A DNA stretch of 15,858 bases, taken from contig JAEWDP010000007.1 in the NCBI GenBank assembly GCA_023390055.1, positions 1 through 15,858 of the forward strand. The letters run 5' to 3'. Below are positions 5,320 to 15,858 of the stretch, in pieces; the first letter of the stretch is position 1; each line of letters begins with the position of its first letter. The notes under the pieces were generated by a model that was not told where the DNA came from, ran no database searches, and saw only the letters and a program-made list of their open reading frames with translations. This stretch comes from Pseudomonadota bacterium (GTDB taxonomy: Bacteria > Pseudomonadota > Alphaproteobacteria > Rhizobiales > Rhizobiaceae). A program made the translations under genes and the position numbers.

Positions 5320-6060
5320 ATGGCTCAGCCAAGTGTAGCGCGTGAACCCTCAATGGAAGAAATTCTGGCGTCCATTCGCCGGATCATTGAAAGCAATGAG
5401 CCGCAGGCAGGCAATGACCTGCAAAGCTCTTCTACTCCCGTCTATGAGGAGGACGAGGAGATAGACATCACAACGGATGTGGCGAATGATCCCGGTAATC
5501 CGCAATCATCTGCAAGGCCGGAGAGCACGCTGGAACCGGCAGTGTCTCTAGCTGACGTTGCCGCACGTGTCCGCGCGGCATCCGCGCGTCAGATGGAAAA
5601 TGGAACAGTCAGATTTTCACCTGATCCTGTCTCGACGTTGCCTCTGCAGCGCGAACGAGGGGCAACGGTCCCCGATCAGCTTAAGTCTGTGGCTGTACGT
5701 CCTCATCTCGATACTCCAACGCGGGAGGTACCGGTTGCGTCTGCGGCTCCCGAAAGACTGGACACGGATTTCGCTGATGCTTCTGCCGAGAGTATTGCTG
5801 TCGCGGCGCCGCAGAGCCTGCCGGCGAAGGTTGAGGCAGCGACGGGGCTACTTTCTGAAGAAGCTGGCGCACAGGTTGCGCGCTCTTTTGGTGAATTGGC
5901 AGCCGTTTTTGACGGCGTAAAGGCACAGTCACTGGAGGATATGGCCAGGGAGATGCTGCGGCCGATGTTGCAGGGCTGGCTGGACGACAATCTGCCAACG
6001 CTCGTGGAACGTCTTGTCCGTGAGGAAATCGAACGGGTGGCACGCGGTCCCCGGAACTGA
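5320..6060 (+). CDS. popZ: PopZ / DUF2497 cell-pole organising protein
   Basis: 246 residues in the PopZ plan. A short N-terminal helix (EPSMEEILASIRRIIESNE, residues 9-27) binds partner proteins. A long, acidic, proline- and alanine-rich linker (about 28-180) is expected to be disordered. The conserved C-terminal helices (LEDMAREMLRPMLQGWLDDN and LVERLVREEIERVAR) drive assembly. In Caulobacter, PopZ forms a polar matrix that holds ParB/parS and polarity factors; in Agrobacterium it marks the growing pole. Caulobacter PopZ is 177 residues, so the linker is longer here, as in other rhizobia. The start ATG follows GGGGAAA. The last codons and stop form an inverted repeat (CGGTCCC/GGGACCG, 6045-6067). 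Confidence 0.9.
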   Translation: MAQPSVAREPSMEEILASIRRIIESNEPQAGNDLQSSSTPVYEEDEEIDITTDVANDPGNPQSSARPESTLEPAVSLADVAARVRAASARQMENGTVRFSPDPVSTLPLQRERGATVPDQLKSVAVRPHLDTPTREVPVASAAPERLDTDFADASAESIAVAAPQSLPAKVEAATGLLSEEAGAQVARSFGELAAVFDGVKAQSLEDMAREMLRPMLQGWLDDNLPTLVERLVREEIERVARGPRN

Positions 6061-6107
6061 GGGACCGTGTGAGCAATTGGGACCGCCCTGATAAGGTTGC
6101 GGCTTTT

Positions 6108-6126
6108 CCATGCGCGGCGCGCATGG
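6108..6126. repeat. Perfect inverted repeat upstream of valS
   Basis: CCATGCGC-GGC-GCGCATGG is an 8-bp perfect stem with a three-base loop. A second one, CCGGAT-GGT-ATCCGG, follows at 6153-6167. Neither is followed by a T tract on either strand. They sit in the 279-base popZ-valS gap and could be a small mobile repeat or leader structure. Confidence 0.5.
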
Positions 6127-6273
6127 CATATGGTGCAAAATTACCTTCTTTCCCGGATGGTATCCGGTTGATCGCCCAACGATAACCGCTGCACAGCTAA
6201 GCCATCAACAAATCCGCTGAGGGCAGGAACGGTGGAGTGCGTCAAGCGAACTATCGGCATGGCGCGGGATATC

Positions 6274-6300
6274 CTTGACTTGCCATACCCCATCCTATTT
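6274..6300 (+). promoter_or_regulatory. Candidate promoter of valS
   Basis: CTTGAC (6274-6279) exactly matches the rhizobial -35, and CTATTT (6295-6300) resembles the -10, but the spacing is only 15 bases, shorter than the preferred 17. Initiation would be about 30 bases before the start codon; the ribosome site TAAGG ends seven bases before ATG. Confidence 0.35.
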
Positions 6301-6339
6301 ACAAGCCAGCGATCGTGAACCTTGGGATAAGGTCAGAAA

Positions 6340-9255
<2,916 letters not shown>

Positions 9256-9284
9256 GCGATAACCGGTCATTTCCTCCCTGATAC

Positions 9285-9324
9285 GAATTGCCCCGCTTGC
9301 GATACCGACGCGGGGCAATTCTTT
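9285..9324 (+). terminator. Rho-independent terminator behind valS
   Basis: GAATTGCCCCGC (9285-9296) pairs perfectly over 12 bases with GCGGGGCAATTC (9310-9321), with a 13-base loop and a short T run. Confidence 0.8.
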
Positions 9325-9618
9325 GGATCGGGTCCATGGGATGGCCTTATAAGACTTGGTTGATACAGCTTTTGTGAATGTTGCTGCGGCGACACAGTAT
9401 CGAGCGTTGACGTTATTTTATTTCGTCTTCTTCGAAAAAATGCGGCCTCTCAGGAATAATTTCCCAACAAATGTCAGTCGGCCGACATTGCGGCAAGGCT
9501 TGTGAACAGTCGCGGGTGTACCGGATCCCACCGGAACGTGACGACGGAAAGCTGTTGTTTACCTTGCCGGTCCTACACTTCTCGCCAGGCATGCTGGGAG
9601 CGGGGCACAGGGGTGGCA
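9325..9618. other. Leader/promoter region of the FadL-like gene
   Basis: About 290 bases with no supported gene. An exact 10-base palindrome GTCGGCCGAC lies at 9477-9486 within a wider imperfect AATGTC...GACATT symmetry (9469-9488), a possible operator. TTGACG at 9408-9413 could be a -35 element, but I see no fitting -10. Open frames here lack ribosome sites and are not proposed as genes. Confidence 0.35.
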
Positions 9619-10851
9619 ATGACACGAAGTTTGAATTTTCGCGCTGGACTGGCGTTTGCATCGGTCTGTGCGCTTCCTTTCCCCGTAGCGGCCGGCGGCC
9701 TTGAGCGATCCGGCTACAACATCGACCTCCTGTTCGATACCGGCCGGCTCACGGTCGAGTCCGCAGTCACATTTGTGGCGCCACAGCGGAAGCTGAAGAA
9801 TGTGCGCGACTTGGATCCGACCCCCTATGTCCCCATACCCAGCGGTACCCGCGGCGGCGGCGATTTGAGCGTCCTGCCTGCTTCAGCGACGGGCAGCGAA
9901 AACTATTGGGCATCAAGGATCGGCGTGAAGGCCGCAATCGGCGATGCGGCAGACTGCATGTTCGACCACTCCGAGCCTTGGGGGGCCCACAAGAGGCCAA
10001 CCCGTGACTGGGCAGGCGCCAATGAGGATGTCGAAACGAAGCTGTCAAGCGACAGTTATGCCGTGACCTGTTCCTATCGACTTGATGCAGGGCCAGGTCA
10101 GATCCGGTTGATAGGTGGATCCTTCTATCAGGAAGTGTCCGGATTTCAGGAGCAATTGATAAATGGCGGGATTGGCCGACTGGATCTCGAAGGGGCGGGC
10201 TGGGGATGGCGTGCCGGACTTGCCTATGAAATCCCCGAATATGCGTTTCGCGCGAGCCTGGTCTACAATAGTGAGGTACGCCTCGACGACATAACAGGGA
10301 CGCTCGATTTGTCGCAGGTGCTGGGTGTACCAGCATTCGACATTCATGGCGCTCAGGATATTCCGGATGTCCTGGAGCTTAAGCTCCAAAGTGGCATCGC
10401 GCCTGACTGGCTTGCATTCGGTGCGATCAAATGGACCGACTGGAGTCAGTTGCAGAAGGTTCCGTTCTGTTCGGCGGCCGTCACGGGTGCCTGCACAACA
10501 TCGAACAGTATGACCAGCCTCGACCTGGGATATCGTGATGGTTGGATGGTTACGGGCGGACTTGGCTACAAATTCACTGACCAGTGGAGTGGTGCCGTTC
10601 ACCTTGCCTGGGATCGAGGGACCGCCCAAGGTTTTGGAACTGCGACGGATACCTGGACATTGGGACTTGGCGCCGCCTATGCGCCAAACAGCAATATCGA
10701 GCTTCGCATTTTCGGAGCGCTTGCGCTGTTGACAGGCGGCAGGTCGGAGACTGTCATTCTTGATGGAGAAAAATACGGTCAACGCGCCAATTATGAGTTC
10801 GATGACGATATTGCTGCGGGCGTGTCATCTTCATTGAGGGTGCGGTTCTAG
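9619..10851 (+). CDS. OMPP1/FadL/TodX-type outer membrane transport protein
   Basis: 410 residues from ATG 9619, preceded by AGGGG; the frame is open further upstream, but only this start gives a signal peptide (MTRSLNFRAGLAFASVCALP...PVAA, cleavage before GGLERSGYNIDLLFD). The mature N-terminus G-G-x-E-R-S-G-Y-N-I-D-L-L-F-D and the TYVAPQRKLKN-like block are characteristic of rhizobial FadL-type porins. The body has alternating beta-strands (WGWRAGLAYEIPEYAFRASL, WMVTGGLGYKFTDQWSGAVH, TWTLGLGAAYAPNSNIELR), and the last residue is phenylalanine (SSSLRVRF), the outer-membrane insertion signal. Members carry hydrophobic compounds such as long-chain fatty acids across the outer membrane; the actual substrate here is unknown. 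Two cysteine pairs (about 114/153 and 277/286 of the precursor) could form disulphides. Confidence 0.88.
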   Translation: MTRSLNFRAGLAFASVCALPFPVAAGGLERSGYNIDLLFDTGRLTVESAVTFVAPQRKLKNVRDLDPTPYVPIPSGTRGGGDLSVLPASATGSENYWASRIGVKAAIGDAADCMFDHSEPWGAHKRPTRDWAGANEDVETKLSSDSYAVTCSYRLDAGPGQIRLIGGSFYQEVSGFQEQLINGGIGRLDLEGAGWGWRAGLAYEIPEYAFRASLVYNSEVRLDDITGTLDLSQVLGVPAFDIHGAQDIPDVLELKLQSGIAPDWLAFGAIKWTDWSQLQKVPFCSAAVTGACTTSNSMTSLDLGYRDGWMVTGGLGYKFTDQWSGAVHLAWDRGTAQGFGTATDTWTLGLGAAYAPNSNIELRIFGALALLTGGRSETVILDGEKYGQRANYEFDDDIAAGVSSSLRVRF

Positions 10852-11336
10852 CGTTTGCAGAGAAAGGGACTGCTTCGTAAATCTGCATGCGGAGAATTGC
10901 GTTTTGTCCAGAAATTTGTGGCGAATCAGCAACAGGCATTTGAGAGCTTTGATGACAAGCGCGTGGCGTGGCCAAAATGTCCATTTCCCGCCACAAACAG
11001 GGCGCAGCGATAGAGGTGAAGGCAGCGGGCCGCGGGGGGCGGAACGCAAGTTGGAGTGTTATGCTAGGGTATGTCATTGAAATGCGGGGGGAACTGCCCC
11101 GGAGGGGCGGCCGCGGGGAAACGAAGGCAGCTTTTTGCAACGGGCATCATGGCGGCCCGGATCTTGTCGGAAAGATAGGCTACCATTCAATCACTCAAGC
11201 TTACGAAAGCTTGAGTGCGTGTACGTCACGCCGGTCGGTTACAGTGCCGCGGAATACAAATGTCCGGCAGCCTCGTGCAGTTGTTGCCTTGTCGGCCGGA
11301 AGAGTCTGAGCGATGTCATTGTCTGAAAGAAATACC
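10852..11336. other. Long gene-free region upstream of exoR
   Basis: About 485 bases without a supported gene. Visible items are a hairpin GCCCC-GGA-GGGGC (11096-11108), a perfect inverted repeat at 11192-11217, and G-rich sequence at 11028-11120. The frame 10968-11309 is open, but its composition and lack of a ribosome site argue against translation. Such length suggests regulatory DNA or an unmarked RNA in front of exoR. Confidence 0.4.
11192..11217. repeat. Perfect 11-bp inverted repeat upstream of exoR
   Basis: CACTCAAGCTT (11192-11202), tetraloop ACGA, AAGCTTGAGTG (11207-11217). There is no T tract on either side, so it is not an ordinary terminator. It lies 119 bases before the exoR start used here. 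Confidence 0.6.
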
Positions 11337-12107
11337 ATGAAAGCCATGTTTTTGGGATTTTCCCTGGCCGTTGCATTGGCCGGAACTTCTCAGGCATTCG
11401 ATATCAAATCGGGCGTATCCAAGGAATCTGGCCCGTTTGATCTCTTCAAGTTTGGCTTCAATGCCTACAAGAACGGTCACAAGGAAGATGCGATCGAAGC
11501 CTATCGCTATGCGGCCGAGAAGGGGCACACCGGTTCACGCTGGGCGCTTGCCAACATGTATGCCTACGGCGATGGCGTTGCCAAGGATGACTTTGAAGCA
11601 TTCAAGATTTACAACGAGATTGCGGCAGCCGGAATCGAGCCTGGCTCTGATGACACCGGCTTCTTCGTCAATGCGCTCCTGTCACTTGCCGAATATTTCC
11701 GCGACGGTATTCCCGGTACCCCCGTCAAGCAGGACCTTTTTCAAGCCAGGCAACTTTATTTTCAGGCAGCTTCAGCATTTGGCATTCCGGAGGCGCAATT
11801 CGAACTTGCGCGAATGATGCTTGCCGGTGAAGGTGGCAGTGCCAGCATTCACCAGGCGAAGAAATGGTTGAACCAGGCCCGCAAGAGCGGACATCCCGGA
11901 GCCATGGCCGTTTTTGGCGACGTGCTGTTCCAGGAAGGGCAGACCGTGCGAGGACTGGCTTTTATGACGGCAGCGATAGATCGCTGCAGTCCAAGCGACT
12001 GCGCGTGGATGCAGGAACTTCAGGAGCAGGCCTTTTCGCTTGCCAATGAAGAGGATCGACGGGTTGCCATAGCGCTATCCCAGGAAATGGCGTCTGGTGT
12101 CAATTAG
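11337..12107 (+). CDS. exoR: ExoR, periplasmic Sel1-repeat regulator of exopolysaccharide synthesis
   Basis: 256 residues from ATG 11337, which begins a standard signal peptide (MKAMFLGFSLAVALAGTSQA, then FDIKSG); ATG 11313 in the same frame is possible and adds eight residues. The mature protein matches the ExoR pattern: SGPFDLFKFGFNAYKNG, AIEAYRYAAEKGHTGSRWAL, DDFEAFKIYNEIA, DTGFFVNALLSLAEY, ARQLYFQAASAFG and QAKKWLNQARKSGHPGAM are consecutive Sel1-like repeats. In Sinorhizobium, ExoR in the periplasm binds the sensor kinase ExoS and holds back ExoS-ChvI signalling, thus limiting succinoglycan and activating motility; proteolysis of ExoR under acid conditions lifts this. The gene has a long leader and converges with xth. 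Confidence 0.93.
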   Translation: MKAMFLGFSLAVALAGTSQAFDIKSGVSKESGPFDLFKFGFNAYKNGHKEDAIEAYRYAAEKGHTGSRWALANMYAYGDGVAKDDFEAFKIYNEIAAAGIEPGSDDTGFFVNALLSLAEYFRDGIPGTPVKQDLFQARQLYFQAASAFGIPEAQFELARMMLAGEGGSASIHQAKKWLNQARKSGHPGAMAVFGDVLFQEGQTVRGLAFMTAAIDRCSPSDCAWMQELQEQAFSLANEEDRRVAIALSQEMASGVN

Positions 12108-12113
12108 ACGCCA
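12088..12113. terminator. Hairpin across the exoR stop codon, likely shared by exoR and xth
   Basis: TGGCGTCT (12088-12095) pairs with AGACGCCA (12106-12113) across a 10-base loop. The stem covers the last exoR codons and stop. On the minus strand it is followed by TTTCC. The two convergent genes are 13 bases apart, so a bidirectional stop here is plausible, though T tracts are weak. Confidence 0.35.
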
Positions 12114-12120
12114 CGTTAAA

Positions 12121-12915
12121 TCAGAGTAGTTCGAATTCGAATGTCGCGATGACCGGCACGTGGTCTGATGGCTTTTCCCATCCGCGTACATGCTTCTCGA
12201 TTGACGTCGATTGCAGTCGATCAGCTGCCTCAGCGGAAAGCAGCATGTGGTCGATCCGGATTCCGTTGTTCTTTTGCCATGCTCCCGCCTGGTAATCCCA
12301 GAAGGAATAGAGCTTTGTCGCATCGTTAGTCGCCCGCACCGCGTCGACTAGTCCGAGTGATTCCAGTCTGCGGAATGCTTCCCTTGTCTGTGGCAGGTAA
12401 AGGGCGTCCGTAGCCCATGCTGCAGGGTCGAAACAGTCGTGCGGCTCGGGGATCACATTGTAGTCGCCTGCCAGCACGAGAGGTTCTTCGAGTTCCAGGC
12501 AATGGACTGCATGCTTGCGCAGACGCTCCATCCAGTTGAGCTTGTATGGATACTTCACCGGGTCGTCGGAGGGGTTGCCATTGGGCAGATAGATGGACGC
12601 GACGCGGATGGCACCGCCACTCATCGAATATACACCCTCGATATAGCGTGCCTGATCGTCGCCATCACCTTCGGGGAGCCCGCGAAGGACGTCTTCGGGG
12701 CGCATCTTGGACAACAGGGCCACGCCATTGAAGCCCTTCTGCCCGTGGGTTTCGACATGATAGCCGAGGGCCTCGATCTCAAGCCTCGGAAAATTCTCGT
12801 CGATGGATTTGATTTCCTGCAGGCAGACGATGTCAGGGGAGGAATCCGCCAACCATTGGCGCAGATTGTCAATCCGTGCCTTCACGCCATTGATGTTCCA
12901 GGTGGCGATCTTCAT
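12121..12915 (-). CDS. xth: Exodeoxyribonuclease III (AP endonuclease, EEP family)
   Basis: 264 residues, the normal length. MKIATWNINGVKARI gives N7, IVCLQEIK gives E34, VLAGDYNVIP gives D151 and N153, and SDHVPV gives D251 and H252; together these form the complete EEP-family metal and catalytic set. The enzyme cuts DNA 5' of abasic sites and degrades 3' ends of duplex DNA in base-excision repair. The start ATG has GGAG ten bases upstream. It lies 79 bases behind erpA on the same strand with no terminator visible in between, so it is probably co-transcribed. It converges with exoR. Confidence 0.95.
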   Translation of the reverse strand: MKIATWNINGVKARIDNLRQWLADSSPDIVCLQEIKSIDENFPRLEIEALGYHVETHGQKGFNGVALLSKMRPEDVLRGLPEGDGDDQARYIEGVYSMSGGAIRVASIYLPNGNPSDDPVKYPYKLNWMERLRKHAVHCLELEEPLVLAGDYNVIPEPHDCFDPAAWATDALYLPQTREAFRRLESLGLVDAVRATNDATKLYSFWDYQAGAWQKNNGIRIDHMLLSAEAADRLQSTSIEKHVRGWEKPSDHVPVIATFEFELL

Positions 12916-12994
12916 GATTTGCTGGCTCCTCGTGTTCGCCTTCTTTTAGCGAATGGAGCGCACATTGAAAGCCCGAAGTCCGTTCCTGCTGGCA

Positions 12995-13327
12995 TCAGAT
13001 GGAAAAGCTTGTTCCACAGCCGCAGCTTGCGACCGCATTCGGGTTCCTGATTTGGAAGGATTGACCGAGCAAGTCGTCGACAAAATCAATCTCGGAGCCT
13101 TCCATATACACGAGCGAGATGCTGTCGATCAGTACCTTGGCCTCACCATTGGCAATCACGATATCGTCATCGCTCGGCGTGTCGGCAAGGTCGAACTTGT
13201 AGGAAAAACCTGAGCAGCCGCCACCTTCAACAGAAACACGCAGTGCCTGTTTTCCTTCTTCTCTCCCGATGATTTCGGAAATGCGCTTTGCTGCTGCATC
13301 TGAAAGGATGACATTTGGTGTGGTCAT
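12995..13327 (-). CDS. erpA: A-type iron-sulphur carrier protein (ErpA/IscA family)
   Basis: 110 residues from ATG 13327, which has AGGAG at the best distance; an upstream in-frame start at 13366 would add 13 residues without a ribosome site. The three cysteines that hold the cluster are present: C38 in VEGGGCSGF, and C102 and C104 in SCGCGTSFSI at the end. IDSISLVYMEGSEIDFVDDL is the usual family block. These proteins pass Fe-S clusters to apo-enzymes. ErpA and IscA are hard to separate by eye; the erpA name follows the usual rhizobial context next to xth and dgt, away from suf genes. Confidence 0.93.
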   Translation of the reverse strand: MTTPNVILSDAAAKRISEIIGREEGKQALRVSVEGGGCSGFSYKFDLADTPSDDDIVIANGEAKVLIDSISLVYMEGSEIDFVDDLLGQSFQIRNPNAVASCGCGTSFSI

Positions 13328-13383
13328 TTTTTCTCCTGCCGAGTTCAAGGCTCGGGAAAGGTTCAACGTCTCGTCTATGCACT

Positions 13384-13411
13384 ACATTACACTATAGGTA
13401 TGAAGGCTCAA
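13384..13411 (-). promoter_or_regulatory. Candidate promoter of erpA-xth
   Basis: Minus strand TTGAGC (13411-13406), 16 bases, TAATGT (13389-13384), in the 130-base divergent region between erpA and dgt. The leader would be about 50 bases. No iron box (Irr/RirA type) was clear to me. Confidence 0.4.
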
Positions 13412-13457
13412 ATGGCTCGTCAATGGCGGTGCTCTAGCGAAATGCGGGACAAACGAA

Positions 13458-14675
13458 ATGATGATTGACAGGCAGACACTCGGGTTCGGCAGCGGTGAGC
13501 GTGCCGTCTTTGCCGCCAATCCCTGGAAATCGCGCGGCCGGCTACTTCCTGAAGATGACAGTTTGACGCGCTCGCAGTTCCAGCGTGACCGGGATCGTAT
13601 TGTTCACGCAACAGCCTTTCGACGCCTCAAGCACAAGACGCAGGTCTTCATCAGCCCGGATGGCGATCATTTCCGGACCCGACTCACGCATACTATCGAA
13701 GTGGCCCAGATCGCGCGGGCACTCGCGCGGGCCTTGAAAGTGGATGAAGATCTCGCCGAGGGAGTGGCGCTCGTTCATGATTTCGGGCACACACCTTTTG
13801 GCCACACGGGTGAGGATGCCCTTGATGAGATGCTCAAGCCTTACGGGGGCTTTGACCACAATGCACAGTCATTGCGCATTGTTACCAAGCTTGAACGTCG
13901 TTATGCCGACTTTGATGGCCTCAATCTCACCTGGGAAACCCTCGAAGGTCTGGTCAAACACAATGGACCGCTTCTTGATGGCGACGGCAACGGAACACGC
14001 GGGCCCGTACCAAAGCCGATAAGTGATTACAGCGCCCTGCATGATCTGGAACTTGCAAGCTTTGCCGGCATTGAAGCGCAGGTTGCGGCGATTGCCGATG
14101 ATATTGCCTACAATACCCATGATATCGACGATGGACTTCGGGCAGGTTACCTGACGTTCGAAATGCTGGAGGAAGTACCATTCCTGGCAAGCCTGATGAG
14201 GGAAGTGCGCGGACGTTATCACGATCTGGAGGCAAGCCGCTTCACGCACGAAATGATGCGTCGTCAGATTACCCGAATGGTAGAGGACGTCATCGCTTTC
14301 GCGCAGGACAACCTCAATCGTATCAGACCGGGATCTTCGGCCGAAGTCCGTGCCTGCGGCGAAGTCATCGCGACTTTTTCCCCGGCGATGGCAAAAACCG
14401 ACCGACAGATCAAGGAACTGTTGTTTGGACATATCTACCGCCACCCGGAGATCATGCGCATTCGCGAAGGGGCAGCACAGATCGTCACCGACCTTTTCTC
14501 AGCCTACGTGGACAATCCTTCATTGATGCGCAGCCATTACTGGGTCGAACATATAGTTGGATTGTCGCCGGCCGCCCGTGCGCGCCATGTCGGCGACTAT
14601 CTCGCCGGAATGACGGACTCCTACGCCGTGCAGGCGCATCGCGAGCTGTTTGACCGGACTCCAGATTTGCGTTAG
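13458..14675 (+). CDS. dgt: Deoxyguanosinetriphosphate triphosphohydrolase-like HD-domain protein
   Basis: 405 residues. The N-terminal signature QRDRDRIVHATAFRRLKHKTQVF is followed by the HD metal site: H78 in LTHTIEVAQIAR, H107-D108 in LVHDFGHTPFGHTGEDAL, and the later aspartate in ADDIAYNTHDIDDGLR. This is the dGTPase family, which hydrolyses dNTPs to deoxynucleosides and triphosphate and controls nucleotide pools; the alphaproteobacterial type may act on several dNTPs. Two ATGs stand together at the start (13458, 13461); the ribosome site is weak. It diverges from erpA and is followed after 55 bases by argS on the same strand. Confidence 0.95.
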   Translation: MMIDRQTLGFGSGERAVFAANPWKSRGRLLPEDDSLTRSQFQRDRDRIVHATAFRRLKHKTQVFISPDGDHFRTRLTHTIEVAQIARALARALKVDEDLAEGVALVHDFGHTPFGHTGEDALDEMLKPYGGFDHNAQSLRIVTKLERRYADFDGLNLTWETLEGLVKHNGPLLDGDGNGTRGPVPKPISDYSALHDLELASFAGIEAQVAAIADDIAYNTHDIDDGLRAGYLTFEMLEEVPFLASLMREVRGRYHDLEASRFTHEMMRRQITRMVEDVIAFAQDNLNRIRPGSSAEVRACGEVIATFSPAMAKTDRQIKELLFGHIYRHPEIMRIREGAAQIVTDLFSAYVDNPSLMRSHYWVEHIVGLSPAARARHVGDYLAGMTDSYAVQAHRELFDRTPDLR

Positions 14676-14730
14676 GCAGCGCGCCAGTAACAACGGTTTC
14701 TCAAGGATCCGCCTTGCGCGGAATAACAAT

Positions 14731-15858
14731 ATGAACCTCTTCTCCGACTTCGAGACAAGAATTAAGAACGCGCTCGAAACCATAGATATCGTAAAGGAAA
14801 AGCGAGACGAGGTAGATTTCGCACGCATCACGGTCGAGCCACCGCGCGATCCGAGCCATGGTGACGTCGCAACCAATGCCGCAATGGTTCTTGCCAAGCC
14901 GCTGGGAACCAATCCCCGGGCATTGGCCGAACTCGTATGCGCGGTACTGAAAATGGACAAGGATGTCACCGATGTAACGGTGGCGGGGCCGGGGTTCATC
15001 AATTTGCGATTGTCGAAGTCCTACTGGCAGGCACTTTTGAAGACAATAATCGCAGCGGGAACCGATTACGGTCGCTCTGAACTAGGAGCAGCCAGGAAAA
15101 CGAATGTCGAATATGTGTCCGCAAATCCAACCGGTCCGATGCATGTAGGACATTGCCGCGGAGCCGTTGTCGGGGATGCATTGGCAAATCTGCTTGCCTT
15201 TGCCGGCCATGACGTCACGAAGGAATACTATATCAACGACGCCGGCAGCCAGATTGATGTCCTGGCGCGCTCCGTATTCCTGCGTTACCGTGAGGCACTT
15301 GGTGAAGATGTCGGTGAGATACCGGCTGGCCTTTACCCGGGTGACTATCTGGTACCGGTCGGCAACGCGTTGGCCGAGGAATTCGGGGCCAGGCTGCACA
15401 CGATGCCGGAAGAAGACTGGATGGCGATTGTCAAGGATCGTACTGTCGATGCGATGATGACGATGATCCGGGAGGACCTCGAAGCGCTCAACGTGCACCA
15501 CGACATCTTCTTTTCCGAACGCCAGTTGCATGCAGATGGCGCGCAACGCATTCGCACTGCAATCAACGATCTTACCTTCAAGGGACACGTCTATCGCGGC
15601 GTTCTGCCGCCGCCCAAGGGTCAACTGCCGGAGGATTGGGAAGATCGCGAGCAGACCTTGTTTCGTTCCACCGATGTTGGTGACGACATTGATCGACCAC
15701 TGATCAAGTCGGATGGAACCTATACCTATTTCGCGGCGGATGTTGCCTATTTCAAGGACAAATTCGATCGTGGTTACGACGAAACGATCTATGTCCTGGG
15801 GGCCGATCATGGCGGCTATGTAAAGCGCCTGGAGGCTTTGGCGCGTGCAATATCAGGC
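14731..15858 (+). CDS. argS: Arginyl-tRNA synthetase (class I), 3' end beyond the window
   Basis: The frame from ATG 14731 is open for 376 codons to the last base; no stop is reached, so the gene is cut by the window end (the full enzyme is about 580 residues). The N-terminal additional domain for tRNA D-loop contact has PRDPSHGDVATNAAMVLAK and VAGPGFINLRLS. The active site follows as VEYVSANPTGPMHVGHCRGAVVGD, with the HIGH-like HVGH, then EYYINDAGSQIDVLARSV and SDGTYTYFAADVAY, and IYVLGADHGGYVKRL near the edge. GGA lies nine bases upstream of the start. It charges tRNA-Arg. It probably shares a transcript with dgt. A 242-residue frame on the opposite strand here is only its shadow. Confidence 0.97.
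   Translation, partial: MNLFSDFETRIKNALETIDIVKEKRDEVDFARITVEPPRDPSHGDVATNAAMVLAKPLGTNPRALAELVCAVLKMDKDVTDVTVAGPGFINLRLSKSYWQALLKTIIAAGTDYGRSELGAARKTNVEYVSANPTGPMHVGHCRGAVVGDALANLLAFAGHDVTKEYYINDAGSQIDVLARSVFLRYREALGEDVGEIPAGLYPGDYLVPVGNALAEEFGARLHTMPEEDWMAIVKDRTVDAMMTMIREDLEALNVHHDIFFSERQLHADGAQRIRTAINDLTFKGHVYRGVLPPPKGQLPEDWEDREQTLFRSTDVGDDIDRPLIKSDGTYTYFAADVAYFKDKFDRGYDETIYVLGADHGGYVKRLEALARAISG

Noticed and set aside
10968..11309. 113-residue plus-strand frame upstream of exoR
   Set aside because: It spans the perfect inverted repeat, is glycine/arginine-rich like random GC-rich DNA, and lacks a ribosome site.
15082..15810. 242-residue open frame on the minus strand
   Set aside because: It lies fully opposite argS, whose plus-strand translation is unmistakable; no family resemblance.

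Overview
The window reads as a chromosomal segment of a Hyphomicrobiales (rhizobial) alphaproteobacterium, most likely Rhizobiaceae or a close relative. The evidence is a recognisable ExoR exopolysaccharide regulator, a PopZ/DUF2497 pole-organising protein, an A-type Fe-S carrier beside xth, the gene order erpA-dgt-argS, an ExoD-family protein, and a small RNA with the twin anti-Shine-Dalgarno loops typical of the rhizobial alpha-r14/NfeR1 group. The genus cannot be fixed from sequence reading alone.

Left part (1-4488), a patchy, partly accessory region anchored by two tRNA genes. It holds the C-terminal part of an Abi_2/HEPN abortive-infection-type protein, tRNA-Cys(GCA) on the minus strand, and about 500 bases without a recognisable gene. 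A well-formed sRNA with its own promoter and Rho-independent terminator follows (about 1514-1637). Next come a 34-residue membrane microprotein, an ExoD-family membrane protein, a convergent small membrane protein, and tRNA-Asn(GTT). Right behind the tRNA-Asn 3' end lies an accessory insert: a short IS-like end, a Phd-like antitoxin with a VapC PIN-domain toxin, and a frameshifted remnant of an Mrr-like restriction endonuclease.

Middle part (4489-9324), core genes. These are a divergent PCMT-family methyltransferase (pcm), popZ, and valS with a strong terminator. In the rhizobial genomes I remember, tolC sits between pcm and popZ; here only 177 bases separate them and no tolC is visible.

Right part (9325-15858). 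An OMPP1/FadL-type outer membrane porin is followed by a long leader region with a perfect 11-bp inverted repeat, and then exoR. Converging on exoR from the minus strand are erpA and xth, apparently one transcription unit. Diverging from erpA is dgt, followed by argS, which runs off the window end; argS is a real gene that is easy to miss because it has no stop codon here. The core genes serve translation (valS, argS), nucleotide pool and DNA repair (dgt, xth), Fe-S delivery (erpA), polarity (popZ) and envelope/exopolysaccharide control (fadL-like, exoR). They are neighbours rather than one pathway.

The best candidates for something new are the sRNA with its neighbouring microprotein, the missing tolC, the pcm-like protein without the usual catalytic motif, and the decayed defence/toxin cluster behind tRNA-Asn. 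No complete unknown multi-gene system is visible.
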